Shown here: positions 36,180 to 44,857 of the stretch, piece by piece
Layout of the letters: the number at the start of each line of letters is the position of its first letter
How positions within the stretch are numbered: position 1 is the first letter of the stretch
DNA from: Erythrobacter sp047872805
GTDB taxonomy: Bacteria > Pseudomonadota > Alphaproteobacteria > Sphingomonadales > Sphingomonadaceae
Assembly (NCBI RefSeq): GCF_047872805.1
Contig: NZ_JBLQUK010000001.1
Location: 558,001 to 622,000, forward strand
Direction: 5' to 3'
DNA length: 64,000 bases
Program-made: the position numbers and the translations under genes
The notes under the pieces: generated by a model
Databases searched by the model: none
What the model was told of the DNA's origin: nothing
The model's input: the letters and a program-made list of their open reading frames with translations, nothing else

Positions 36180-36599
36180 TCAAGCAGCAAACAATTGGGC
36201 GGGGTCGGCAAAGGCCTTGAATTCCAGCGCATTGCCAGACGGATCGCGCAGAAACATCGTCGCCTGTTCGCCGGGCTTGCCCTTAAACCGCACGGTCGGC
36301 GCGATGACGAAATCGGTGCCCGCCTGCTCCAGCCGGTCGGCAAGTGCGCGCCAATCTTCGAGTGACATCACCAGCCCGAAATGCGGCACCGGCACACCGT
36401 GGCCATCGACATGATTGCTCATCCGGTCGCCAGCCTTTCCCGGTGCTAGGTGGGTGACGATCTGATGGCCGTGAAAATCGAAATCGATCCATTCATCGCT
36501 GCTGCGACCCTCTGGACAGCCAAGCAGGCCTCCGTAAAAACTGCGGGCGGCGGCCAGATCATCGACGGGAAATGCGAGGTGAAACGGTGCAAGTGTCAT
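36180..36599 (-). CDS. VOC (glyoxalase/dioxygenase-fold) protein
   Basis: The 139-residue protein is a two-module vicinal-oxygen-chelate fold: APFHLAFPVDDLAAARSFYGGLLGC at the N-terminus, HFGLVMSLEDW in the middle, and MFLRDPSGNALEFKAF with a metal-site Glu at the C-terminus. The first His of HLAFPV and the Glu of LEF would be metal ligands. The family includes glyoxalase I, extradiol enzymes and resistance proteins, so the substrate is open. The ATG at 36599 was chosen over one four codons earlier. Confidence 0.83.
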   Translation of the reverse strand: MTLAPFHLAFPVDDLAAARSFYGGLLGCPEGRSSDEWIDFDFHGHQIVTHLAPGKAGDRMSNHVDGHGVPVPHFGLVMSLEDWRALADRLEQAGTDFVIAPTVRFKGKPGEQATMFLRDPSGNALEFKAFADPAQLFAA

Positions 36600-36743
36600 G
36601 TGCGTGACCATAGCAGCACGCGGGCGGCGCGCATCACTTAATTCCGCCCCGTGTCAGTCCCCGCAAGTGTCACGGTTCAGCATCGACAGCTCAGGGATGA
36701 ACGCTTACAGCGCGACAAGACGCAAGGTGGAGCGCAGAATCGC

Positions 36744-37403
36744 ATGAAGCTGATCATCGGCAACAAGAACTACTCAAGCTGGTCGCTGCGCGGCTGGCTG
36801 GCCATGAAGCAATCGGGGCTAAGCTTTGAAGAGATCACCGTGCCGATGCTGGGCGAACAATGGGAAAGGCGCAAGCAAACCGGCGACTTTCAGCCATCGT
36901 CAGGCAAGGTGCCGATCCTGTGGGACGGCGACAATGTGATCTGGGACAGTCTGGCGATCCTCGAACATCTGGCCGACAAGGTTGGACGTGAACGGTTCTG
37001 GCCCAAGGATGAGGCCGCGCGCGGCATGGCGCGTTCGATGGTGGCGGAAATGCACTCCGGCTATGGCTCGCTGCGCAGCGAAATGCCGATGAATGTGCGT
37101 CGCCGGATCCAGCTTCAGGATGTGTCGGATCAGACCAAGAGCGAGGTTGTCCGCATCCTTCAGCTGTGGGCAGAGGCGCGCGCGCGCCATGGGAGCGCCG
37201 GACCGTTCCTGTTCGGCACCTTTGGCGCGGCAGACATCTTCTACGCCCCCGTCGTGTCGCGCTTCATGACCTATGGCATCGGCGTTCCCGGCTTTGCGCA
37301 AGGCTATATGCAGGCAATCTGGGAACATGCATGGATGGAGCAATGGATCGGCGCATCAGAGGATGAGGAATGGGTGATCGAGCAATATGAGAGCGTGGGA
37401 TGA
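36744..37403 (+). CDS. Glutathione S-transferase family protein
   Basis: This 219-residue GST begins MKLIIGNKNYSSWSLRGWLA, with Ser14 or Trp region as the candidate glutathione-activating residues. The cis-proline motif SGKVPILWDGDNVIWDSLAILEHLA follows. The C-terminal domain includes FLFGTFGAADIFYAPVVSRF. It belongs to the zeta/maleylacetoacetate-isomerase-like bacterial GSTs with the NKNYSSWS signature; the exact reaction is unknown. It overlaps the S1/P1 nuclease start by 4 bases, suggesting an operon. Confidence 0.88.
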   Translation: MKLIIGNKNYSSWSLRGWLAMKQSGLSFEEITVPMLGEQWERRKQTGDFQPSSGKVPILWDGDNVIWDSLAILEHLADKVGRERFWPKDEAARGMARSMVAEMHSGYGSLRSEMPMNVRRRIQLQDVSDQTKSEVVRILQLWAEARARHGSAGPFLFGTFGAADIFYAPVVSRFMTYGIGVPGFAQGYMQAIWEHAWMEQWIGASEDEEWVIEQYESVG

Positions 37404-38275
37404 GACATCTGCTTCTGGCCCTATGCGCTTTCGCCTTGCTGGTGCCTGCACCTGCCAGCGCCTGGGGCTTTTACGCGCATCGCAAAACCGCTGATATTGC
37501 CGAAACCAACGTCTCACCCGAGGCGCGCGCAAAGATCCGCCGGTTGATGCGGTCAGAGGCGCTGCTCGGCACGCCCGAATGCCCGCTGGCCACCATACAG
37601 GACGCCAGCGTCTGGCCCGATTGCATCCGCCGCAGCTTCTGGCGCTGGGGCTACACCGCCGCATGGCATTACCGCACCGCGCCGATTTGCGAGACGTTCA
37701 ACCCTCGCGCCAATTGCTCTGGCGGCAATTGCGTCACCGCGCAGATCGAGCGCGCGCACCGGGTGCTGGCCGATGAAAGCCTGCCCGATCACGTGCGCTT
37801 GGAAGCGCTCGCCTTCATGGTCCATTTTGCAGGTGACGTGCACATGCCGCTCCATTCGGGCGACAAGGAAGATCGTGGCGGCAATGACCGGGAGGCGGAT
37901 TACGGCATCGTGCCGGGGCTCAACCTGCACTGGATTTGGGATGGCCCGCTGGCCGAACGCGCAATCAGCGATCCGGCTGACCCGGTGGTGCGCCGCTACA
38001 CCGCTGCGGAGCGAGCTGAACTGGGCGGCGGGATGGCTGCTGATTGGGGCCGCGAAAGCTGGGAGATCAGCCGCAGTTTTGTCTATCCCACAGCCTTCGA
38101 CACCGAAAGCGTGTGCGAAGCCGACCTGCCAATGAAGACCGCGCTGACGCAGGACGACATCACGCGCGGAGTGCCGATTGCCAAACGGCGCGTTCAGCAG
38201 GCAGGCGTCCGCATCGCCGAACTGCTCGAAAGCGCCTTTGCCCCCGGCCCATTGGTGTTGCCCGAGCGGGATTAG
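37400..38275 (+). CDS. Secreted S1/P1-type zinc nuclease
   Basis: The 291-residue protein has a cleavable signal peptide ending ASA, giving a mature N-terminus WGFYAHRKTADIAE that supplies the first zinc ligands, as in fungal P1 nuclease. Others are visible: DASVWPD, AAWHYR, MVHFAGDVHMPLHSGDKEDRGGND and LNLHWIWD. These three-zinc enzymes cut single-stranded DNA or RNA and remove 3' phosphates outside the cytoplasm, so a phosphate- or nucleotide-scavenging role is likely. The ATG overlaps the upstream GST stop. Confidence 0.9.
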   Translation: MRHLLLALCAFALLVPAPASAWGFYAHRKTADIAETNVSPEARAKIRRLMRSEALLGTPECPLATIQDASVWPDCIRRSFWRWGYTAAWHYRTAPICETFNPRANCSGGNCVTAQIERAHRVLADESLPDHVRLEALAFMVHFAGDVHMPLHSGDKEDRGGNDREADYGIVPGLNLHWIWDGPLAERAISDPADPVVRRYTAAERAELGGGMAADWGRESWEISRSFVYPTAFDTESVCEADLPMKTALTQDDITRGVPIAKRRVQQAGVRIAELLESAFAPGPLVLPERD

Positions 38276-38745
38276 GGAATGCGCCGCGTTTCATATCTGG
38301 TCCCGTCCTTGCGCGCATATCCCTCTGCGTCAAAGATCATGTCGATATCGGGATATTCTCCGCAATCCGCTTCCCGGGTACCCGCGCTAACCGCGATGAA
38401 AACGCATGGCGTTAACCCGCGATTGTGCAGACGGTGGCCGTTCTCGTCACCTGCCGGGAAGATCAATACGTCTCCGGGGTGCACTTGCGTCTCGCCGGCA
38501 TCGTCTAACAGCACCGCTTCGCCTTCGAGCATGACGACCAGCTCGTCTTGCCCCCTGTGCCAGTGTCGCTGCGATGAGAAGGCACCCGGTGCCAGCGTCA
38601 CGTGGGTGGCCCCCATGTGTTCCAGCCCCGCCGCCGGAGCCAGCCGCCGATACCAGCGCCCTTCGACATCAGCGTCAAAAGGGGGCGGATACCCGGTCAC
38701 GTTGGTTTGCACGATGGCAGACAAATCAAGTTTGGGCGCGGGCAC
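38272..38745 (-). CDS. Cupin-domain protein
   Basis: The product of about 157 residues has a single cupin barrel. Motif 1 is SQRHWHRGQDELVVMLEGEAVL (HWH and Glu metal ligands) and motif 2 is HPGDVLIFPAGDENGHRLHN. Such small cupins can be sugar isomerases, dioxygenases or sensors; no specific function is evident. The GTG at 38745 was selected from the upstream AGGAG, although spacing is short and a TTG a few codons later is possible. It overlaps the nuclease gene by 4 bases at convergent ends and is divergent from dapE. Confidence 0.8.
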   Translation of the reverse strand: MPAPKLDLSAIVQTNVTGYPPPFDADVEGRWYRRLAPAAGLEHMGATHVTLAPGAFSSQRHWHRGQDELVVMLEGEAVLLDDAGETQVHPGDVLIFPAGDENGHRLHNRGLTPCVFIAVSAGTREADCGEYPDIDMIFDAEGYARKDGTRYETRRIP

Positions 38746-38766
38746 ACTCCTGCTAAGCAGGCCGGA

Positions 38767-39933
38767 ATGACCGAAGCGTTCGAACTTGCCAAGCGCCTGA
38801 TTGCCGTGCCCAGCGTTACCCCTGCGACTGGCGCGGTGTTTGACGAGATGGAGGCGATGCTGCGCCCGCTGGGTTTTGGCATCCACCGGTTCCGGCGCGG
38901 GCAGGGCGAGGACGGCAGCGACGAAGCCCCGGTCGAAAACCTGTTCGCCATCCGCTATGGGCCAGAAGGAAGCAACCATTTTGCATTTGCCGGGCACCTG
39001 GACGTGGTGCCGCCGGGAGAGGGCTGGGATAGCGATCCCTTCGTGCCAACGATGCGCGGCGAACTGCTCCACGGGCGCGGGGCGGTGGACATGAAAAGCG
39101 CGATTGCCTGCATGGTCGCTGCCGCCGCGAATGTGCCGCAGGCCGCGGGCACGATCAGCTTTATCATCACCGGCGACGAAGAAGGGCCCGCACTCCACGG
39201 CACGCGCGCGATCATCGATCATATGGAGGCCGATGGCATCTGCCCGGACCTGTGCCTTGTCGGAGAGCCTACCAGCGTTCACCGCTTGGGTGACATGATG
39301 AAAATCGGACGGCGCGGATCGGTCAACATCTGGCTCAGCGTCGAAGGCACGCAAGGCCACGTCGCCTATCCGCACCTCGCCGACAATCCGATCCCTAAAC
39401 TGGTGGCGATGTTGGCGGAGCTGGATGCGCTGGCGCTCGACACGGGCACCGCCTGGTTCCAGCCATCGAACCTTGAAATCACCGAAATCGAGGTTGGTAA
39501 CAAGGCGCACAATGTCATCCCGGCAGCAGCAAAGGCGCGCATTTCGATCCGCTTCAACGATCTGCATTCGGGCGCGGGCCTGTCGCAGCTGGTGGCGGCG
39601 ATCGCCGAAAAGCACGGCGGACACGCGCTGCCGATCATTTCGGGCGAGCCGTTTCTGACCGCGCCGGGCGCTTTTTCAAACATGCTGGCCGCTGCAATCC
39701 AAGCCGAAACCGGCCTCAAACCCGAACAATCGACGACCGGCGGCACGTCCGATGCGCGCTTCCTGCGCAGCGTTTGCCCGGTGATTGAGTTTGGTTTGTG
39801 CAACGCAACCATGCATAAACGCGACGAAGCAGTGGCCATAGCCGACCTGGATGTGCTTACTCGCATCTACACACGCGCGGCGCTCGGGGCGCTGACGCTC
39901 AAAACAGAACAAGAAGGGGCGCAGTCCGCATGA
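38767..39933 (+). CDS. dapE: Succinyl-diaminopimelate desuccinylase
   Basis: The 388-residue M20 dizinc hydrolase makes LL-diaminopimelate for lysine and peptidoglycan synthesis. Metal ligands are in FAGHLDVVPPGEGW (His77), GRGAVDMKSAIA (bridging Asp), ITGDEEGPALHGT (catalytic and ligand Glu) and CNATMHKRDE near the C-terminus. The DapE-specific STTGGTSDARF is present. dapB, another gene of the same pathway, lies 2.5 kb downstream on the other strand. The ATG at 38767 follows AGGCCGGA. The next gene overlaps by 4 bases. Confidence 0.95.
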   Translation: MTEAFELAKRLIAVPSVTPATGAVFDEMEAMLRPLGFGIHRFRRGQGEDGSDEAPVENLFAIRYGPEGSNHFAFAGHLDVVPPGEGWDSDPFVPTMRGELLHGRGAVDMKSAIACMVAAAANVPQAAGTISFIITGDEEGPALHGTRAIIDHMEADGICPDLCLVGEPTSVHRLGDMMKIGRRGSVNIWLSVEGTQGHVAYPHLADNPIPKLVAMLAELDALALDTGTAWFQPSNLEITEIEVGNKAHNVIPAAAKARISIRFNDLHSGAGLSQLVAAIAEKHGGHALPIISGEPFLTAPGAFSNMLAAAIQAETGLKPEQSTTGGTSDARFLRSVCPVIEFGLCNATMHKRDEAVAIADLDVLTRIYTRAALGALTLKTEQEGAQSA

Positions 39934-41186
39934 AAACCTGGTTTGCAATTCCGCTGTGGCAGCGGGTTATCGCGGCGCTGATCCTTGGCATTATTGCCGG
40001 TTACCTGTGGGGGCCGGGTGCGGAGAGCATCAAGATTGTGGGCGACATATTCATCGCCTTCATCAAGATGCTGGTGGTGCCGCTGATCTTCTTCAGCCTT
40101 GTCGCGGGCGTTGCCAGCATCGGGGACTTGCGCAAGCTGGGCAGCGTGGGCTGGCGCGCATTGCTGCTGTTCGTGGTGACCGGACAGATGGCGGTGTGGC
40201 TGGGTCTGGGCATTGGCACGTTCTTTTCACCCGGTTCGGGTCTTGACGCTTCGTCGATGCAGCTTGACGCCGCCGCGCTCGAACGCGCGCAGGAGCGGCA
40301 GCAAGACGGGGTCACGATCCAGCAGATGATCCTCGAAATGGTGCCGTCCAGCCCGGTGCAGGTGATGGCGGACGTCAACGTCTTGCCGCTGATCATCTTC
40401 TCGCTGCTGATTGGGATCGGCATTCTGATGGCCAAGGAAGAGGGCGAGCCGGTGCTCACAATCTTCGAGAGCGGCAGCGTCGTGATGCAAAAAGTCACGA
40501 TGGTGGTGATGGAGCTGACCCCGTTTGGCGTTTTCGCGCTGATGGCGTGGGTGGCGGGTACGCTGGGGCTGGAGGCGTTGCAGGCGCTCGGCATACTGGT
40601 GGCGCTCAACTATTTCGGCTGCTTCTTGATCATCGGGCTGATCTATGCCGGGATGATCAAATTTCTGGCCAAGCTGCCGGTGGTGGATTTCTTCCGCGGG
40701 ATCGTGGACGCGATGGCGGTCAGTTATTCCACCGCCAGTTCAAACGCGACGCTGCCCGTCACCCTGCGCTGCGCAAGGCGCAACCTCGGCGTGTCGAACT
40801 CGGTCGCGAGCTTCGTCATTTCGCTGGGCGCGACGATCAACATGAACGGCACCGCGATGTATTTGGGCCTTGCGACGCTGTTCGGTGCACAGGTGTTTGG
40901 CGTGGACCTGTCATGGGGCGATTATGTGATGATCTCGGTGCTCGGAACGCTCGGCGCGATTGGCGCGGCGGGCATTCCGGGGGCGGGGCTGATCATGATG
41001 GTGCTGGTGTTCGGCGCGGTCGGCGTGCCTTTGGAGACGATTGCTTTGGTGGCCGGGATCGACCGGATCATGGACATGATGCGCACCACCACCAATGTGA
41101 GCGGCGATGCGGCTGTGGCGGTGACGGTGGCGAGCATGACGGGCGAACTGGATACGGCGGAGCTGATCTCGGCGGATGATGTTTAG
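39930..41186 (+). CDS. Dicarboxylate/amino acid:cation symporter (DAACS, GltP-like)
   Basis: The 418-residue transporter has about eight membrane helices and two re-entrant loops. The first hairpin motif is SYSTASSNATLPVTL, the cation/substrate motif is ATINMNGTAMYLG (NMDGT-like), and the C-terminal substrate helix is TTTNVSGDAAVAVTVA. It would import glutamate, aspartate or C4-dicarboxylates with Na+ or H+. The ATG overlaps the dapE stop, so it is probably cotranscribed. Its stop overlaps the stop of the convergent orphan gene by 3 bases. Confidence 0.93.
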   Translation: MKTWFAIPLWQRVIAALILGIIAGYLWGPGAESIKIVGDIFIAFIKMLVVPLIFFSLVAGVASIGDLRKLGSVGWRALLLFVVTGQMAVWLGLGIGTFFSPGSGLDASSMQLDAAALERAQERQQDGVTIQQMILEMVPSSPVQVMADVNVLPLIIFSLLIGIGILMAKEEGEPVLTIFESGSVVMQKVTMVVMELTPFGVFALMAWVAGTLGLEALQALGILVALNYFGCFLIIGLIYAGMIKFLAKLPVVDFFRGIVDAMAVSYSTASSNATLPVTLRCARRNLGVSNSVASFVISLGATINMNGTAMYLGLATLFGAQVFGVDLSWGDYVMISVLGTLGAIGAAGIPGAGLIMMVLVFGAVGVPLETIALVAGIDRIMDMMRTTTNVSGDAAVAVTVASMTGELDTAELISADDV

Positions 41187-41725
41187 GCTTCTGCCGAGAA
41201 GAAGCCTTCTTGGTCGACAAGGGCCATAAAGAACACATGGGCGGCCTGCGCCCATCTAAATGCGTCGCTGAATAATTCGACTGATAAAACCTCCATGGCC
41301 AAATTTCCCGGCGGACCTTCATTCTCGAAAGGTAAGAAAACGAGACGAGAACTATCGGACGCCCGAACGCCAACCAACCTAGAATGGGCGATACGTTTCC
41401 GATAGAACGCTTTGTCGGGATAATCCGCTGCAATTTTCTGAATTTCTGAAGCAGTGTCGTTCTTGCCTTCATCAAAAAGTGCCTTGGCGGCTTTCTTCAG
41501 TTTTTCAGCAATTTCCTTTCGCCCGTAGCGATTAGCCCCCTCACTAGGATCCAAACCCTTTATTGAGGACAGGTAAAAGGCAGTTGCCATATCAAGACTC
41601 GCCCAGATAAGAATGACGTCCAGGAGTACATTCCGGACCTCTTGTGGGACCTCGCGTGTCAGATCGCCGGATAAGATTTTTGCCACTTCCTGGTTGGGCA
41701 AACTTGCCGACTTGTTGTTAACCAT
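41183..41725 (-). CDS. Orphan protein with HEPN-like R-x4-H motif, atypical composition
   Basis: This 180-residue cytosolic protein is not a family I recognise. It is mostly alpha-helical in pattern and contains FYRKRIAHSRLVG at residues 107-119, with Arg109 and His114 spaced as in the R-x4-6-H active site of HEPN ribonucleases. Earlier helices (ILIWASLDMATAFYLSSIKG and EKLKKAAKALFDE) also suit the fold. GC is about 50% by my count over 41221-41700, against about 64% in the adjoining nth, indicating transfer. The ATG overlaps the nth stop by one base (TGATG), so it is the last gene of dapB-nth-orf. Confidence 0.7.
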   Translation of the reverse strand: MVNNKSASLPNQEVAKILSGDLTREVPQEVRNVLLDVILIWASLDMATAFYLSSIKGLDPSEGANRYGRKEIAEKLKKAAKALFDEGKNDTASEIQKIAADYPDKAFYRKRIAHSRLVGVRASDSSRLVFLPFENEGPPGNLAMEVLSVELFSDAFRWAQAAHVFFMALVDQEGFFSAEA

Positions 41726-42375
41726 CACCGCCCCCTCGGCCTCTCCAGCACCTTCTTCCGGAAACTGCACAAATCGACCACCGGACACCGCCAACATTCT
41801 GGCGTCCGTGCCTTGCAGACATAGCGTCCATGCAGGATCAGCCAGTGGTGCGCGTGTAGCCGGAACGGCTGGGGCACGCGCTTTTCCAGCTTCGCCTCGA
41901 CCTGCTCGGGCGTCTTGCCCTTCGCCATGCCGGTGCGGTTGCCGACGCGCAGGATGTGGGTGTCGACCGCGAAAGTCTCCTGCCCGAACCAGCAATTGAG
42001 CACCACATTCGCCGTCTTGCGACCCACTCCGGGTAGCTGCACGAGGTCCTCGCGCGTGCCAGGCACCTCTCCGCCATAATCGTCCACCAGCAGCTGCGAG
42101 AGCGCGATCACGTTCTTCGCCTTGGAATTGAACAGGCCGATCGTTTTGATGTGCTCCACCAATCCCTCCAGCCCCAGATCGACCATCTGCTGCGGCGTCT
42201 TCACCTTCGCAAACAACCCCCGGGTCGCCTTGTTCACCCCCACATCGGTCGCCTGCGCCGACAGTGCCACCGCGACGACAAGCTGATAGGCATTGCCATA
42301 TTCCAGCTCGGTCTCGGGCTCGGGATTGTCCTCCGCAAGGCGACGGAAGAATTCGAAGATCTGATCCTTTGTCAT
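41725..42375 (-). CDS. nth: Endonuclease III
   Basis: This 216-residue bifunctional DNA glycosylase/AP lyase removes oxidised pyrimidines. The helix-hairpin-helix carries the catalytic Lys in LPGVGRKTANVVL, and the catalytic Asp is in FAVDTHILRV. The 4Fe-4S loop is present as CKARTPECWRCPVVDLC (Cys-x6-Cys-x2-Cys-x5-Cys). It starts 10 bases after dapB and its stop overlaps the next start. Confidence 0.97.
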   Translation of the reverse strand: MTKDQIFEFFRRLAEDNPEPETELEYGNAYQLVVAVALSAQATDVGVNKATRGLFAKVKTPQQMVDLGLEGLVEHIKTIGLFNSKAKNVIALSQLLVDDYGGEVPGTREDLVQLPGVGRKTANVVLNCWFGQETFAVDTHILRVGNRTGMAKGKTPEQVEAKLEKRVPQPFRLHAHHWLILHGRYVCKARTPECWRCPVVDLCSFRKKVLERPRGR

Positions 42376-42385
42376 GCCTTTGCGA

Positions 42386-43114
42386 TCACAATCCCAACAC
42401 GTCTTTCATCGAATAACGCCCCGCTGGTCTGCCAATCAGCCATGCCGCCCCACGAACCGCACCACGCGCAAAGATCATCCGGTCTTCGGCGGAATGCGAC
42501 AGGGTGATGCGTTCCTGCTCTCCGGCGAAGATGACGCTGTGCTCGCCCGCCACCGTTCCGCCGCGCAGCGTCGCAAAGCCAATGTGGCCTTCCCCGCGCG
42601 GCCCGGTGTATCCGTGCCGACCGCTTTCCATATTGTCCGACAGCTCGATCCCCCGCGCCTCAGCCGCTGCCTCGCCCAGCAATTTGGCCGTGCCCGAAGG
42701 CGCATCAACCTTGGCACGGTGGTGCATCTCCAGCACTTCAATGTCCCAATCATTGCCCAGCCGCGCCGCCGCCTCACGCACCAGATGCGCCAGAAGATTC
42801 ACGCCCAGCGAAGTGTTGCCCGTTTGCAGGACGGGCACTGATTTTGCAGCCTCATCCAGCATCACGAAATGTTCGGGCTCCAGTCCCGTGGTGCCCACCA
42901 GTATAGGGATGCCAGCCACCTTGGCCGCGCCAAGATTGGCCTTAAGCGCTTCGGGAGCGGAAAAATCGACGATCACATCACAGCCGCCAACCAGCGGTCC
43001 CGGATTGCCGCCCACATCCACCCCGACGCAAAGGCTATGGCCAGCCTCATCGATAGCCTGCGAAAGCGCGCGGCCCATCCGGCCCTTGTGTCCGATGACG
43101 GCAAACTGTGCCAT
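42386..43114 (-). CDS. dapB: 4-hydroxy-tetrahydrodipicolinate reductase
   Basis: The 242-residue enzyme reduces hydroxytetrahydrodipicolinate with NAD(P)H in the diaminopimelate pathway. It has the Rossmann motif VIGHKGRMGRAL (GxxGxxG-like), FVMLDEAAKSVPV, the substrate motif EMHHRAKVDAPSGTA with catalytic His and Lys, and SVIFAGEQERITLSHSAEDRMIF. It is 242 residues against about 250-270 usual. The ATG at 43114 (MAQFAVIGHKG) was preferred over one seven codons earlier. It is followed by nth in the same direction. Confidence 0.96.
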   Translation of the reverse strand: MAQFAVIGHKGRMGRALSQAIDEAGHSLCVGVDVGGNPGPLVGGCDVIVDFSAPEALKANLGAAKVAGIPILVGTTGLEPEHFVMLDEAAKSVPVLQTGNTSLGVNLLAHLVREAAARLGNDWDIEVLEMHHRAKVDAPSGTAKLLGEAAAEARGIELSDNMESGRHGYTGPRGEGHIGFATLRGGTVAGEHSVIFAGEQERITLSHSAEDRMIFARGAVRGAAWLIGRPAGRYSMKDVLGL

Positions 43115-43150
43115 TGATCTTTTAGCCCCTGACATGGTTGAACAGCTTTC

Positions 43151-43852
43151 ATGACAGAGTTTGAACGCATCGTCATCCTTACCGGCGCGGGCATTTCCGC
43201 CGAGAGTGGGATCGACACTTTCCGCAGCGCAGGGGGCCTATGGGAACAGCACCGGGTGGAGGATGTCGCCACGCCCGAAGGCTTCGCCCGCAACCCCGAT
43301 CTGGTGCTCGGCTTCTACGATGCCCGGCGAGAGGCGCTGGCGAATGCCGCGCCAAATCCGGCGCATCTGGCGCTGGCGCGGCTGGAGCGGGAGTTTTCGG
43401 GCGATCTGCTGCTGGTCACGCAGAATGTCGATGATCTGCACGAACGCGGCGGGTCGGCACGCGTGCTGCACATGCACGGCGAGTTGAAGAGCGCGCTCTG
43501 CCAGTCGTGCGAGACGCGCAGCCGGTGGGAACGGACCATGCTGGACCGCCCGCCATGCCCGGTCTGCCGCGCGCCGACCCTGCGCCCTGACGTCGTGTGG
43601 TTCGGCGAGATGCCGTACCAAATGGGCCGGATCACCCGCGCGCTGGAGGCCTGCGACCTGTTCGTCAGCATCGGCACCAGCGGCGCGGTCTACCCGGCGG
43701 CGGGTTTCGTGCAGGAGGCGAGGGCGAACGGCGCAGCAACGCTGGAGTTAAATCTGGAACCGAGCGAGGGTAGCCACTTCTTTTCAGAATCGCGCCACGG
43801 GGCGGCGGGGCAATTGGTGCCCGAATGGGTGGATGAAGTGCTGCGCGGTTGA
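43151..43852 (+). CDS. cobB: NAD-dependent protein deacylase, class III sirtuin
   Basis: The 233-residue sirtuin has VILTGAGISAESGIDTFRSA, TQNVDDLHERGG and the catalytic His in LHMHGELKS. The four zinc cysteines are in CQSCETR and CPVCRAP, and the NAD motif is GTSGAVYPAAGF. FYDARREAL contains the Tyr-x-x-Arg pair that recognises succinyl and malonyl lysine in class III enzymes. It removes acyl groups from lysines and so tunes metabolic enzymes. It is divergent from dapB across 36 bases and has its own terminator. Confidence 0.94.
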   Translation: MTEFERIVILTGAGISAESGIDTFRSAGGLWEQHRVEDVATPEGFARNPDLVLGFYDARREALANAAPNPAHLALARLEREFSGDLLLVTQNVDDLHERGGSARVLHMHGELKSALCQSCETRSRWERTMLDRPPCPVCRAPTLRPDVVWFGEMPYQMGRITRALEACDLFVSIGTSGAVYPAAGFVQEARANGAATLELNLEPSEGSHFFSESRHGAAGQLVPEWVDEVLRG

Positions 43853-43874
43853 ATCGCCAAAACCCAGCGAAACT

Positions 43875-43910
43875 GCTTGACACATGTGACAGGGTGTCAA
43901 GCGGGTTTTT
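43875..43910 (+). terminator. Intrinsic terminator of cobB
   Basis: GCTTGACAC and GTGTCAAGC form a perfect nine-base stem around a ten-base loop and are followed by GGGTTTTT. It lies 22 bases past the cobB stop. Confidence 0.8.
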
Positions 43911-44089
43911 CGGAGTAAAATATATATATTTCAATAATTAACGCCGATTCCGACTGCTTGACACTTTTCCAACAGAAAGTGGTTTTGAAAGGGGTATGCG
44001 GACAATTTCAAAGAGCAGCCTCTGGGTTGCCATGTTGGCTGCGTGTAGGAAAGCGGAATACTGATTGGCTTGCTTGGGGGCAGGGGCTT

Positions 44090-44857
44090 TCAGAGCCCGC
44101 ATCCCCGGCAAGCCGGATCCTTCGCAATCGTCAGCGTGCGCATGCCCGGCGACATTCCGTCGAGGATGTGCAGCTTCCCCCACATCGGCTGCCCGAACCG
44201 GCTGACGCCTTCGAGCAATACCCGCACGGCTTGCATGGCGGCAAAGCTGCCGGTCCATCCGGCCATTGCGCCCAGCATGCCGTCTTCGGCGCAGGTGTCG
44301 CAATCCTCGGCGTCAAACGCATCGCCGACGAAGCAGCGATAGCACGCCTCACCCGGCAAATGCCCTGCGAACGCACCGACCTGCCCCTGAAACCTACCCA
44401 CGGCGGCGGACAGCAACGGCACGCCGGCCTGCACGCAGGCATCGGAGACGGCGAGACGGGTGGCGAAATTGTCGGTCCCGTCCAGCACCAGATCGCAGCC
44501 CTCGATCAGGTTTGGCGCGTTGCCGGACTTGATGCGACTGTCGCTCAGGCTGACCTCCAGCACTTCATCGAAATTGGCGAGCCAGCGGCGGGCGCTGGTC
44601 GCCTTGCCGTGGCCGACATCGCGCTGTGTGAAAATCGTCTGGCGTTGCAGATTGCTGGCATCGACCACATCGTCATCGACCAGTGTAAAGCGCCCGATCC
44701 CAGCCGCGGCCAGATATTGCAGCGCGGGCGAACCGATCCCGCCAAGGCCGATCAGCGCGACATGCCGTCCCGCCAGCGCGACCTGACCCGCGCCGCCGAC
44801 CTCGGGCAGCACAATATGCCGCGCGAATCGGTCAAGCCGTGCAGGGGTCAGCGTCAT
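44090..44857 (-). CDS. HesA/MoeB/ThiF family E1-like adenylyltransferase
   Basis: The 255-residue protein adenylates the C-terminus of a ubiquitin-like sulphur carrier (MoaD or ThiS). It has the nucleotide motif IGLGGIGSPALQYLAAAG, VDDDVVDASNLQRQTIF, DGTDNFATR and two zinc CxxC pairs (CYRCF and CRGC). It ends within residues usual for MoeB without a rhodanese domain. No moaD or thiS lies nearby, so which pathway it serves is open. Its start overlaps the DUF983 stop by 4 bases. Confidence 0.88.
   Translation of the reverse strand: MTLTPARLDRFARHIVLPEVGGAGQVALAGRHVALIGLGGIGSPALQYLAAAGIGRFTLVDDDVVDASNLQRQTIFTQRDVGHGKATSARRWLANFDEVLEVSLSDSRIKSGNAPNLIEGCDLVLDGTDNFATRLAVSDACVQAGVPLLSAAVGRFQGQVGAFAGHLPGEACYRCFVGDAFDAEDCDTCAEDGMLGAMAGWTGSFAAMQAVRVLLEGVSRFGQPMWGKLHILDGMSPGMRTLTIAKDPACRGCGL

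Noticed and set aside
36651..36743. Longer GST start
   Set aside because: The first 31 codons show no GST similarity; the domain begins exactly at MKLIIGNKNYSSW (36744).
38746..39624. Upstream extension of the cupin gene opposite dapE
   Set aside because: The cupin domain starts after 38745. The longer frame lies under dapE, which has a complete M20 active site, and shows no domain of its own.
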